NCBI RefSeq assembly: GCF_023028105.1
Contig: NZ_CP095493.1
Span: 62,001 to 126,000 of the forward strand
Length of the DNA stretch: 64,000 nucleotides
Direction: 5' to 3'
Source of the DNA: Halosolutus gelatinilyticus
GTDB taxonomy: Archaea > Halobacteriota > Halobacteria > Halobacteriales > Natrialbaceae
A model generated the notes under the pieces. That model ran no database searches. It worked only from the letters and a program-made list of their open reading frames with translations, and had not been told where the DNA came from. Shown here piece after piece: positions 15,419 to 23,576 of this stretch. The position numbers and the translations under genes are program-made. Within the stretch, counting starts at the first letter, position 1. Each line of letters opens with the position of its first letter.

Positions 15419-18244
15419 ATGACCGACGGGGACGTCGCGGCCTTCACGCACCTCGGATCGACGGTTCGCGGGGCGCTCTCCGAACGCGGGTTTTCGACGC
15501 CGACCGCGCCGCAGCGACTGGCGATTCCGCCGCTGGCGGCCGGCGAGAACACGCTCGTGATCGCGCCCACCGGGAGCGGCAAGACCGAGACGGCGATGCT
15601 GCCGGTGTTCGACCACCTCGTCGCCGACCCGCCGGAGGGGTTCGGCGCGCTCTACGTCACGCCGCTGCGCGCGCTCAACCGCGATATGCGCGAGCGCCTG
15701 GAGTGGTGGGGCGACTACCTCGACCTCGATGTCGACGTCCGTCACGGCGACACGACCCAGTACCGGCGGGGCAAACAGGCCGAGAATCCGCCGGACGTGC
15801 TGGTCACGACGCCCGAAACCCTGCAGGCGATGCTCACCGGTGACCGTCTCCGCGAGGCGCTCCCGGACGTCTCGCACGTCGTGATCGACGAGGTCCACGA
15901 ACTCGCGGCGTCGAAACGCGGCGCGCAACTCGCCGTCGGCCTCGAGCGTCTCCGGGACATCGCGGGCGGCTTCCAGCGGATCGGCCTCTCCGCGACGGTC
16001 GGCGATCCGGGCGAGGTCGCGAACTTCCTCACCGGCGGCCGGGCCTGCGAGATCCGCGAGATCGACGTCGGGAGCAACGTCGACGTCGCCGTGTGCCGCC
16101 CGGAGATCACCGACGAGGACGAGACGCTGGCGGGAAAGCTCATGACCGACGCCTCGACGGCGAGCCACGTCCGCCTCATTCGCGATCTGGTCGATCGGCA
16201 CGAGTCGACGCTCATCTTCGTCAACACCCGGCAGACGGCGGAAGCCCTCGGCTCGCGCTTTACCGAACTGGACCTCCCGATCGGCGTCCACCACGGCTCG
16301 CTCTCGAAGGAGGCCCGGATCGACGTCGAGGACCGGTTCAAGGCCGGCGAGTTGGACGCGCTCCTCTGTACCTCCTCGATGGAACTCGGCATCGACGTCG
16401 GCCGCGTCGATCACGTGATCCAGTACCAGAGTCCGCGGCAGGTTACCCGACTCCTGCAGCGGATCGGCCGCGCGGGCCACCGCCAGGACGAAGTTTCGAG
16501 CGGGACGATCGTGTCGACCCGGCCCGACGATACGTTCGAGGCGCTGGCGATCGCGCGCCGCGCCCGCGAGGGCGAGGTCGAGCCCGCGGCGATCCACGAG
16601 GGGAGCTTGGACGTCGTCGCGAACCAGCTGCCGGCGATCGTCCAGAGCCGCGGCGCGACCCGCGTCGGCGAGGCCGTGGAGACGATCACCCGGGCCTACC
16701 CCTTCCAGGACGTTTCCGAGGAGACGATCCGCGAGATCCTGTCGGAACTCCACCGGAACCGGATCGTCTGGTTCGACGAGAGCGCCGATCGGCTCGAGAC
16801 GACCGGCGGCACCTGGCAGTACGTCTACGCGAACCTCTCGATGATCCCCGACGAGGAGACCTACGAGGTCAACGACATCGCCTCGGGCACCCGAATCGGC
16901 ACCTTGGACGAGCGGTTCGTCGTCAACTTCGCCCAGCCCGGCGAGGTGTTCGTCCAGCGCGGCGAGATGTGGCGAATCGCCGAGATCGACGACGACGAGG
17001 CGACCGTCAAGGTGAGTCCGATCGAGGACCCCGCCGGCGAAGTGCCGTCGTGGATCGGCCAGGAGATCCCCGTCCCGCTCGCGGTCGCGAGCGAGGTCGG
17101 CGAGATTCGGGGGGTCGCCGAACCGCAACTCCGGTCGGGGGCCGACGCCGCGTCGGTCGGCCGGGATCTGGCCCGCCGCTATCCGGCCGACGAGTACACG
17201 CTCGCGGACGCCTGCGAGCAACTCGAGCGCCAGGTCGACGCCGAGGTCGCGATGCCGACCGACGAGCGCCTCGTGCTCGAGCGGCGGGGCCGAACCGTCG
17301 TCCTGAACGCGTGTTTCGGTCACAAGACGAACGAGACGCTCGGACGCGTGCTCTCGGCGCTGCTCGGCCAGCGCGCCGGCAGTTCGGTCGGGCTGGAGAT
17401 CGATCCCTACCGGATCGAACTCGAGGTGCCGAGTTCGATCGCCACGAGCGATATCGTCGACGTCCTCCGCGAGACCGATCCCGATCACGTCGAGGCGATC
17501 GTCGAACTCGGTCTGAAGCGATCGGACGCGCTCGCGTTTCGCCTCTCGCAGGTGTCGGCGAAGTTCGGCGCGCTCAAGCGTTGGCAGGGGTCGGGTCGGC
17601 TCTCGAACTCCCGGCTGCTTTCGGCGCTGGAGGACACGCCGATGTACCGGGAAGCGATCCGCGAGGTGTTCCACGAGGACTTAGACGTCGAGGGCGCCCG
17701 ACGGGTTTTGCACAGCGTCCAGGGAGGCGAGCTGGAACTGGTGACCGAACGCGGCCGGACACCGATCGGGCGGGGCGGCCGGTCGTCGGGCAAGGAACTG
17801 CTCGCGCCGGAGAACGCCGACGCGAGCGTCATCCAGACGGTTCGCGAGCGCATTCGGAACGATCGGGTCATCCTGCTCTGTACCCACTGCAAGGAGTGGA
17901 AGGTGAAGACGAAGGTCAAGCGCGTCCCCGACCAGCCGAAGTGCCCCGAGTGCGGGTCGACGCGGATCGCCTCGCTGAACCCGTGGGCCGACGAGGTGGT
18001 GCAGGCGGTCCGGGCCGAGGAGAAAGACGAGGAGCAAGAGCGGATGACCGAACGCGCGTTCCGCGCCGCGAGCCTCGTCCAGAGCCACGGCAAACAGGCC
18101 GTGATCGCGATGGCCGCCCGCGGCGTCGGGCCGCACAACGCCGCGCGGATCATCAGCAAACTCCGTGAGAACGAGGATGACTTCTACCGAGACATCCTCT
18201 CCACGGAGCGCGAGTACGCACGCACGCAGTCGTTCTGGGACTGA
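15419..18244 (+). CDS. Lhr-type ATP-dependent helicase with C-terminal zinc-finger-like motif
   Basis: This is a 941-residue SF2 helicase of the Lhr (large helicase-related) group. Motifs are FSTPTAPQRLAIPPL (Q), APTGSGKTETAM (Walker A), TPLRALNRDM, VIDEVHEL (DEVH box), SATVGDP and QRIGRAGHR. After the two RecA domains come the winged-helix and Lhr-specific domains. Near the C terminus (residues ~820-855) a CTHC...CPEC pair probably binds zinc. Archaeal Lhr proteins act on DNA or RNA forks; which applies here cannot be told. I used the ATG at 15419 rather than an upstream in-frame start at 15383, because family members begin close to the Q motif. Confidence 0.9.
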   Translation: MTDGDVAAFTHLGSTVRGALSERGFSTPTAPQRLAIPPLAAGENTLVIAPTGSGKTETAMLPVFDHLVADPPEGFGALYVTPLRALNRDMRERLEWWGDYLDLDVDVRHGDTTQYRRGKQAENPPDVLVTTPETLQAMLTGDRLREALPDVSHVVIDEVHELAASKRGAQLAVGLERLRDIAGGFQRIGLSATVGDPGEVANFLTGGRACEIREIDVGSNVDVAVCRPEITDEDETLAGKLMTDASTASHVRLIRDLVDRHESTLIFVNTRQTAEALGSRFTELDLPIGVHHGSLSKEARIDVEDRFKAGELDALLCTSSMELGIDVGRVDHVIQYQSPRQVTRLLQRIGRAGHRQDEVSSGTIVSTRPDDTFEALAIARRAREGEVEPAAIHEGSLDVVANQLPAIVQSRGATRVGEAVETITRAYPFQDVSEETIREILSELHRNRIVWFDESADRLETTGGTWQYVYANLSMIPDEETYEVNDIASGTRIGTLDERFVVNFAQPGEVFVQRGEMWRIAEIDDDEATVKVSPIEDPAGEVPSWIGQEIPVPLAVASEVGEIRGVAEPQLRSGADAASVGRDLARRYPADEYTLADACEQLERQVDAEVAMPTDERLVLERRGRTVVLNACFGHKTNETLGRVLSALLGQRAGSSVGLEIDPYRIELEVPSSIATSDIVDVLRETDPDHVEAIVELGLKRSDALAFRLSQVSAKFGALKRWQGSGRLSNSRLLSALEDTPMYREAIREVFHEDLDVEGARRVLHSVQGGELELVTERGRTPIGRGGRSSGKELLAPENADASVIQTVRERIRNDRVILLCTHCKEWKVKTKVKRVPDQPKCPECGSTRIASLNPWADEVVQAVRAEEKDEEQERMTERAFRAASLVQSHGKQAVIAMAARGVGPHNAARIISKLRENEDDFYRDILSTEREYARTQSFWD

Positions 18245-18301
18245 CGATTGCCGAACTCGGTATCCGTAACGGCCATACGACTCCTGCCCGATGCATCGAG
18301 T

Positions 18302-19117
18302 ATGAACTTCGCGCCGGGGGCCTGGAAGTACGCCGTCGTCCCCCTGCTCGTCGCGCCCTTCGCGCTGATCATCAGCGCCACCGCCGGGCTCGTCACGGCC
18401 GCGATCGGCGTCGCCGCGCTCGCCTTCTTCCGCGACCCCGATCGGACGCCGCCGCCGACGGGCGTCGTCGCGCCCTGCGACGGAAACGTTTCCGTCATCC
18501 GCGAGGAAGGCGATCGGGTCCGCCTGGGGATCTTCATGAACGTCTGGCACGTCCACGTCGTCCGCGCGCCGGTCGACGCGACCGTGACCGACGTCGAGCA
18601 CGTGTCCGGGGCGAACAAGCCCGCGTTTTCGAAGGAGTCCGATCGGAACGAGCGGGTCCACGTTCGCGTCGTGACCGAGGACGGCGAGCTTCCGTCCGGT
18701 GACGGCTCGAGCGACGAGGGCGCCCTCGCCGACGAAGGCGGCCTCGTCGGGGACGGGCCGGCCGGCGACGATCGCCCCCTCGACGGGGAGTCGACCCCGG
18801 CCGACGCCGCGGTCCCGCCCAACGACGCCACGATCACGCTGATCGCCGGCGCCTTCGCCCGGCGCATCCACCCCTACGTCGAGGCTGACGAGCGGCTCGA
18901 TCGCGGTCAGCGCCTCGGTCACATCGCCTTCGGAAGCCGCGTCGACGTGCTCTTCCCGCCGCCGATCGAAATCGACGACCTCGCCGTCGAGCTCGGCGAC
19001 TCGACGACGGCCGGCGAGACGGTCGTGCTGGAGGCGGCGGACTCGGCGCTCGAGGTCGATCTCGGCGTCGAGGAACCGGGACGCGACGCGGAGTCCGATA
19101 GCAGCGACGCGGCGTAG
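18302..19117 (+). CDS. pssD: Archaetidylserine decarboxylase proenzyme (protein-sorting type)
   Basis: This pyruvoyl enzyme decarboxylates archaetidylserine to archaetidylethanolamine at the membrane. The 271-residue proenzyme has two N-terminal hydrophobic segments (residues ~11-43), a conserved FFRDPDRTPP stretch, and the autocleavage site Gly211-Ser212 in IAFGSRVDVLFPP, where the Ser becomes the pyruvoyl group. In haloarchaea PssA and PssD are needed for archaeosortase-dependent lipid anchoring of PGF-CTERM proteins; one such protein lies at 13608-14624. Unusually, a ~50-residue acidic Gly/Asp-rich insert interrupts the fold at about residues 125-175. The start is the ATG at 18302, 57 bp after the Lhr stop. 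Confidence 0.9.
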   Translation: MNFAPGAWKYAVVPLLVAPFALIISATAGLVTAAIGVAALAFFRDPDRTPPPTGVVAPCDGNVSVIREEGDRVRLGIFMNVWHVHVVRAPVDATVTDVEHVSGANKPAFSKESDRNERVHVRVVTEDGELPSGDGSSDEGALADEGGLVGDGPAGDDRPLDGESTPADAAVPPNDATITLIAGAFARRIHPYVEADERLDRGQRLGHIAFGSRVDVLFPPPIEIDDLAVELGDSTTAGETVVLEAADSALEVDLGVEEPGRDAESDSSDAA

Positions 19118-19488
19118 GGGCGCCCCGTCCCCGAATCCGTCGACCGGGGCCGCACGCTCGCCGGTCTCGTCGCGGCCGTCGCACCACCTCGACGCGCGGA
19201 TCTCGAATCGCACAGCGCTGTCAACCCGCTCCGTAAAGGCACCGGGCCTGCTCGTTACGTCACCCCGCCGAAGATATTGTGTCAGAAGCGATAGTATCGT
19301 GGCGGTACTCGCGAAGTCGACGGTCAGTGAGGGTGGCCACTGAAACGTACGATCACGGCTGCAGTGCGCGGTTATCGGGGATTCACGAGGGCATGCTCTG
19401 CCACTGTCTGTCACTAGTACTTACTAGTAATAATTCCTTCACATGGATCGATTTATTAGCGCGAGCGTCTACGTTGTAATAGTTCGCG
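19118..19488. promoter_or_regulatory. Upstream region of the signalling-glycan operon
   Basis: This 371-bp region has no supported gene. Its last 100 bp are AT-richer and hold ctagtacttactagtaata (19415-19433), containing the near-palindrome actagtacttactagt, and a TATA-like gatttattagcg at about 19448-19459. The TATA box is ~35 bp before the ATG at 19489, so it predicts a leader of only ~5-10 bases. CTAG is rare in haloarchaeal DNA, so two copies here are notable and could mark an operator. Confidence 0.45.
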
Positions 19489-20505
19489 ATGAAGTCTCCG
19501 GACGAGAGCGGCCGGCACGCGTTCGAATTTCGTCGCCAGCTGGGCGTGATACACGCGAGAGCGGTCCAACTCGAGGACGAATCGCTCGGACCGCTTACGC
19601 CGGACCAACGAGACGCAGTCGAGGAGATCGTCGAGGCGACTCTGAAGTTGACCGCGGAGACGGCGCAGTCGCTGGAAACTGGCGACGAGGGACGATCGAC
19701 TCCCGGCGACGAGGTGGCCGTCGACGAATCGACCGCGTCGCTCGAGCCGTCGACGCCGCCGGACTCGATCGTGCTCGCGATCGGCGACGACGAGGAGTTC
19801 GTGGCGGCGCTCGAGGCGCAGTTCGAACGCGCCGGTTACGTGGTGCGCGGAGCGAGCGACGACGACGACCTCCGCGCGGCGCTCGACCGGTCGCGCCCCC
19901 AGCACCTCATCCTGGACTGTCGGTTTCCGTCGGGTCGGTCGCTCGAGGGGCTCGAACGGACGCTCGACGACCTCGACGACGACACGTCGGTGACGCTCGT
20001 GTCGACGGTCGCCGGCGACCACCCGGGCCCGTTGCAGGGGATCGCGGGCGTCCTCGCGGCGACCGTCGCCCCGGACGCCCTCGAGCGCCTCTTCGAGAAC
20101 CGATTCGGACTGCCGATCAACCCCTCGGCTTCCGATCCGACCGCGATTGCGGTTGTCGGCGACGTCGACGATCGGCTGCTCGAGACCCTCGACGAACTCG
20201 ACCGCCGAGTTACGCGAGACACGGTTTCGACCGAGGAGCTCGATGCGGTCGAGCCGAGCGACGTCGACTGCGTCTTCCTGTCCGAAGCGGCGATCGACGC
20301 CGTCGAGGAATCGACGCTGGCCACTCTTCGGTCGCCGATCGAGGAGGAAGCCGTACCGCTCGTTGCGATCGGGCCGACGCCGACCGACGGCGAGTGGGTT
20401 CCGATCACCGGTCGACAGACGTTCGCACAGACGCCCATAACGGCTGCCGAACTCGCGGCAACGGTGCTCGCCGCGATCGAGCCATCGCCATCAGAACGCC
20501 AATGA
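19489..20505 (+). CDS. Signalling protein: DHp-like helices plus receiver-like domains, no kinase domain
   Basis: This is a 338-residue soluble acidic protein. Residues ~8-65 form a helical segment resembling a histidine-kinase dimerisation domain (FEFRRQLGVIHARAVQLED, then LTPDQRDAVEEIVEATLKL). No GHKL ATPase domain follows. Residues ~90-200 resemble a receiver fold (SIVLAIGDDEEFVAALEAQFERAGY, then LILDCRFPSG), and residues ~215-335 a second degenerate one. I infer a phosphotransfer or scaffold protein rather than a kinase. Its stop overlaps the ATG of the response regulator (ATGA), so the two are translationally coupled. A TATA-like box precedes it. Confidence 0.65.
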   Translation: MKSPDESGRHAFEFRRQLGVIHARAVQLEDESLGPLTPDQRDAVEEIVEATLKLTAETAQSLETGDEGRSTPGDEVAVDESTASLEPSTPPDSIVLAIGDDEEFVAALEAQFERAGYVVRGASDDDDLRAALDRSRPQHLILDCRFPSGRSLEGLERTLDDLDDDTSVTLVSTVAGDHPGPLQGIAGVLAATVAPDALERLFENRFGLPINPSASDPTAIAVVGDVDDRLLETLDELDRRVTRDTVSTEELDAVEPSDVDCVFLSEAAIDAVEESTLATLRSPIEEEAVPLVAIGPTPTDGEWVPITGRQTFAQTPITAAELAATVLAAIEPSPSERQ

Positions 20506-20873
20506 CACGTCGAGTCCTGATCGCCGAAGACGACGCGCCGATCCTGGAAATACTCCGGTACAAGCTCGATACCGAGGGCTTCGACGTCGTGGCCGCCGAA
20601 GACGGCGACGAGTGCTGGGAGCACCTCCAGTCGACCGACGAGCCTCCCGAGGCGCTCTTGCTCGACATCATGATGCCGGGACTGGACGGGTTCACGGTTC
20701 TCAAGCGGCTTCGCAACGACGAGCGGTACGCCGACATCGTGGTGATCATGGTTACGGGCCGCGGCCTCGAGGAGGACGTCCTCCGCGGATTCGAACTCGG
20801 GGCCGACGATTACGTGATGAAACCGTTCAACCCGTCGGAGATCGTCGTCCGCCTCGAACGCCTGCTTCGATAA
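20502..20873 (+). CDS. Stand-alone response regulator receiver protein
   Basis: This 123-residue protein is a single receiver domain. The acidic pocket is DD in LIAEDDAPILEIL (residues ~9-10), the phospho-acceptor Asp is in LLLDIMMPGLDGF (~residue 55), the switch Thr is in VTGRG, and the Lys is in YVMKPFNP. There is no output domain, so it must act through protein contacts. It overlaps the upstream gene by four bases and the downstream HEAT-protein gene by one base (TAATG), which suggests it passes a phosphorylation signal to the glycosyltransferase complex encoded next. Confidence 0.92.
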   Translation: MTRRVLIAEDDAPILEILRYKLDTEGFDVVAAEDGDECWEHLQSTDEPPEALLLDIMMPGLDGFTVLKRLRNDERYADIVVIMVTGRGLEEDVLRGFELGADDYVMKPFNPSEIVVRLERLLR

Positions 20874-21964
20874 TGGTCGGGCTACCTGAGATCGGACTGT
20901 TCGAGGTGTTCGTCGCGATCGTCGCCGTCTGTCTGTTCGCCGGCGCGATCACGGTGTCGCTCTCGGCCGTGCTCTTCTGGTTCGATCGCCGGCGAGAGGC
21001 GGTTCGACTCGACATCCTCCCTGCGCTGTTCGAACAGCTCGAGGAACCCGGCCCGGACGCGGCGGCGTGGTACGACGGCCTCTCGCCGATCGAACGCTAC
21101 GTCGTTCGGCGGACGGTCGCCCAGTATCTGTGACGGCTTCGAGGCGGCGACTTTCAGCAGCTGGTCCAGCTGTCGACCGAACTCGGACTGGACGATCGCG
21201 CGACCTCGATGCTCCGAAGCAGGTCCATGTTCAACACGCTCCGCGGGCTCATCTGGCTCACCCTGCTCGAGCGGCCGGTGTCGATGGAGCTGTTGCGAAC
21301 CCACTGCGCGGGGAACCAGGAGACGCGGACCGCGGCTGCGCGGCTCCTCTGTGCGGTCGGCGACGAGAACGCCGGCATGGACGGCACCGCGATGCTGCTC
21401 CGCGACGGCAACCGCCCGCTGACGGTGTTCGGACTCGACACGCTGTACCAACTCAATCGGCGGGACGCGACGCCGTTGCTGTCGCTCGCAGCTATCAACG
21501 CCGACGTGTGGGAGAACGAACTGCTGCTCCAGTGTTTGACCGTCCTCGCGCACTGTCAGTCGGCGGAACGGCTCGAGTACTTCGAGTGGCTTCCGCCGCT
21601 GCTCGACGCCTCGCCGCAGATCCGGGCCGGCGCGCTGATCGCGTTCGGTCGGCAGGGGTGGCGCGAAACGTTCCGCGATCACGTCGACGTCGAACGGGTG
21701 CTCACCGATCCCCACCCGCAGGTTCGGACCGCCGGCTACGAACTGCTGAGCCGGTGGGGAGACGAGCGAGCGATCGAGTGGCTGCGCTACGCCGTCGTCA
21801 ACGATCCGGCCGATCGGTCTCGCCTCGCCGCGGCCCGCACGCTGGTCGCGAGGGGGCACGACTTGCCGCCGCCGAACCCGTCGGACGCCGCTGCAGCCCG
21901 AACGATCAAGTGGGCGGACGCGGAGGTACGATCGAGACGGAGGGTTGCGACTGGATGGTCGTAG
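20873..21964 (+). pseudogene. HEAT-repeat membrane protein interrupted by an in-frame TGA
   Basis: The first 86 codons (20873-21130) encode one N-terminal membrane helix (IGLFEVFVAIVAVCLFAGAI) and a cytoplasmic stretch ending in VVRRTVAQYL. The next codon is TGA at 21131-21133. The same frame then continues without another stop to 21964, starting RLRGGDFQQLVQLSTELGL and running through several HEAT-type alpha repeats (ALIAFGRQGW; AGYELLSRWGDERAIEWL). There is no ATG or GTG between the TGA and the internal ATG at 21209. The simplest reading is one ~363-residue gene with a single nonsense change (for example CGA to TGA) or a sequencing error. HEAT proteins beside receiver and family-2 glycosyltransferase genes probably link signal to enzyme. 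Confidence 0.75.
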
Positions 21965-23357
21965 GAATCGGTCTGGAGCCGATATTCTGGCTGTCGAGCT
22001 GGTTTTTCTGGCTTATTTCGCGATCGTCAACGGGAGTTACCTGTTCATTCACCTCGTCTCGATCGCCTCGCTCCAGTGGAACGTCCGGGATCGGCTGCTC
22101 AACCCGACGTACAATCCGTACCGATCGCCGTTCTTTCCGGGGATCGCGATCGTCGTCCCCGCGTACAACGAAGAGGCGGTGATCAGCGACTCGGTCCGCT
22201 CGCTTTTGAACCTCGAGTACAGCGTCTTCGAGGTCGTCGTCGTCAACGACGGCTCGAACGACGGGACGCTCCGGCGGCTCCTCGAGGACTTCGAACTCGA
22301 TCCCGTCGGCGAGGACGTGCCGTTCGACCTGCCGTGTGAGCCGGTTCACGAGGTCTACCAGTCGAACGAGGTCGACCTCGTGGTCATCGACAAGGAAAAC
22401 GGCGGGAAGGCCGACGCGCTCAACGCGGGCGTTTTCTTCACCGATCAGCCGCTGTTCTGCGCGATCGACGCCGACAGCATCGTCGAGCGAGGGTCCCTCC
22501 TCGAGGTGATCGAACCGTTCTTGCAGGATCCCGAACGGACGATCGCGACCGGCGGTGCGGTTCGCGTTGCGAACGGCTGTTCGATCACCCGGGGCACCGT
22601 CACCGAGGTCGCACTGTCGGGCAACCGGCTCGCGCCCCTTCAGACGGTGGAGTACCTTCGGGCGTTCCTCTCGGGACGGGTCGGCCTCAGCGCGTTACAG
22701 AGCCTGCTGATTATCTCTGGCGCGTTTGGGGTGTTTCGAACGAGCGCGGTGCGGGAGGTGGGCGGATACTCGACGAACACGATCACCGAGGACATGGAGC
22801 TGATCATCCGACTGCACCGCCACTACGTGGATACCGACTACCGGATCGCGTTCGTTCCGTACCCCGTCGTGTGGACCGAGATTCCCGACGATAGACGGGT
22901 TCTGGCGAGCCAGCGGATGCGCTGGTACCAGGGGCTGCTCGAGACGCTCTGGATGCACCGGCGGATGATCGGCAACCCCAAGTACGGCGTCATCGGCCTC
23001 TTCGCGCTCCCGTTTTTCTTACTCGTCGAGGCGATCGGCCCGCTGATCGAAGGGGTCGGCTACGTCATCGTCCCCATCGCGTTCGTCTTCGGCATGTTGA
23101 ACGTCCCGTTCTTCCTGCTTTTTTTGGGCGTCGCGGTCGGAATCGGGACGTTGCTCTCCTGGCTGAGCGTCCTCAACGAGGTCATCAGCTTTCGCCGCTA
23201 CCGGAACCCGAAGGATATCGTCACGCTCCTCGCATACGGATTGGCCGAACACGCGCCGTACCGCCAGTGGAAGGCCTGGATCGCGTGGCTCGCGCTCGCC
23301 CGATACGTCCGCGGCGACTCGGCGTGGGGCGAGATGGTGCGGGTCGGATTCGAGTGA
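21945..23357 (+). CDS. Processive family-2 glycosyltransferase, membrane-embedded
   Basis: This is a ~470-residue membrane enzyme of the cellulose/chitin/hyaluronan/PgaC-type GT2 group. An N-terminal membrane helix (VELVFLAYFAIVNGSYLFIHL) is followed by the GT-A domain: VVPAYNEEAV, DGSNDGT, KENGGKADALNAG, the metal-binding CAIDADS, the catalytic TED (NTITEDMEL) and the acceptor motif QRMRW. Three to four C-terminal helices form the pore (residues ~330-420). It probably polymerises a nucleotide sugar and extrudes the chain; UDP-GlcNAc is a reasonable donor since GlmU-like and GlmS genes follow. The start is uncertain: this frame offers only a TTG at 21945, while the ATG at 21955 is one base out of frame, hinting at a lost base. 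Confidence 0.85.
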   Translation: MRLDGRRNRSGADILAVELVFLAYFAIVNGSYLFIHLVSIASLQWNVRDRLLNPTYNPYRSPFFPGIAIVVPAYNEEAVISDSVRSLLNLEYSVFEVVVVNDGSNDGTLRRLLEDFELDPVGEDVPFDLPCEPVHEVYQSNEVDLVVIDKENGGKADALNAGVFFTDQPLFCAIDADSIVERGSLLEVIEPFLQDPERTIATGGAVRVANGCSITRGTVTEVALSGNRLAPLQTVEYLRAFLSGRVGLSALQSLLIISGAFGVFRTSAVREVGGYSTNTITEDMELIIRLHRHYVDTDYRIAFVPYPVVWTEIPDDRRVLASQRMRWYQGLLETLWMHRRMIGNPKYGVIGLFALPFFLLVEAIGPLIEGVGYVIVPIAFVFGMLNVPFFLLFLGVAVGIGTLLSWLSVLNEVISFRRYRNPKDIVTLLAYGLAEHAPYRQWKAWIAWLALARYVRGDSAWGEMVRVGFE

Positions 23358-23576
23358 TAGCGATCGACGCCCTCGATCGCTCGTCGTTCGATCGCATCCG
23401 GTCGCGCGATCGGAACGTGCTGAAGTCGATACGGATCGGAGACGATCGGTCGCTGGACCCCGTTTACTGTCACTCCGATCGTTCAGTCGATTCTACTGAA
23501 CATAAACGGCCGGAATAAAATTCGATACCTCTATCTGAGAAACAAATAAGTGATCGCTCGCCTTTTTAGTAGCACG
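23358..23576. promoter_or_regulatory. Promoter region of the UDP-GlcNAc genes
   Basis: This 219-bp spacer separates the glycosyltransferase from the nucleotidyltransferase. The last 80 bp are AT-rich. Gaataaaattc at about 23513-23523 is a TATA candidate that would start transcription ~30 bp before the ATG at 23577. The glm pair can therefore have its own promoter, separate from the signalling operon. Confidence 0.4.
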
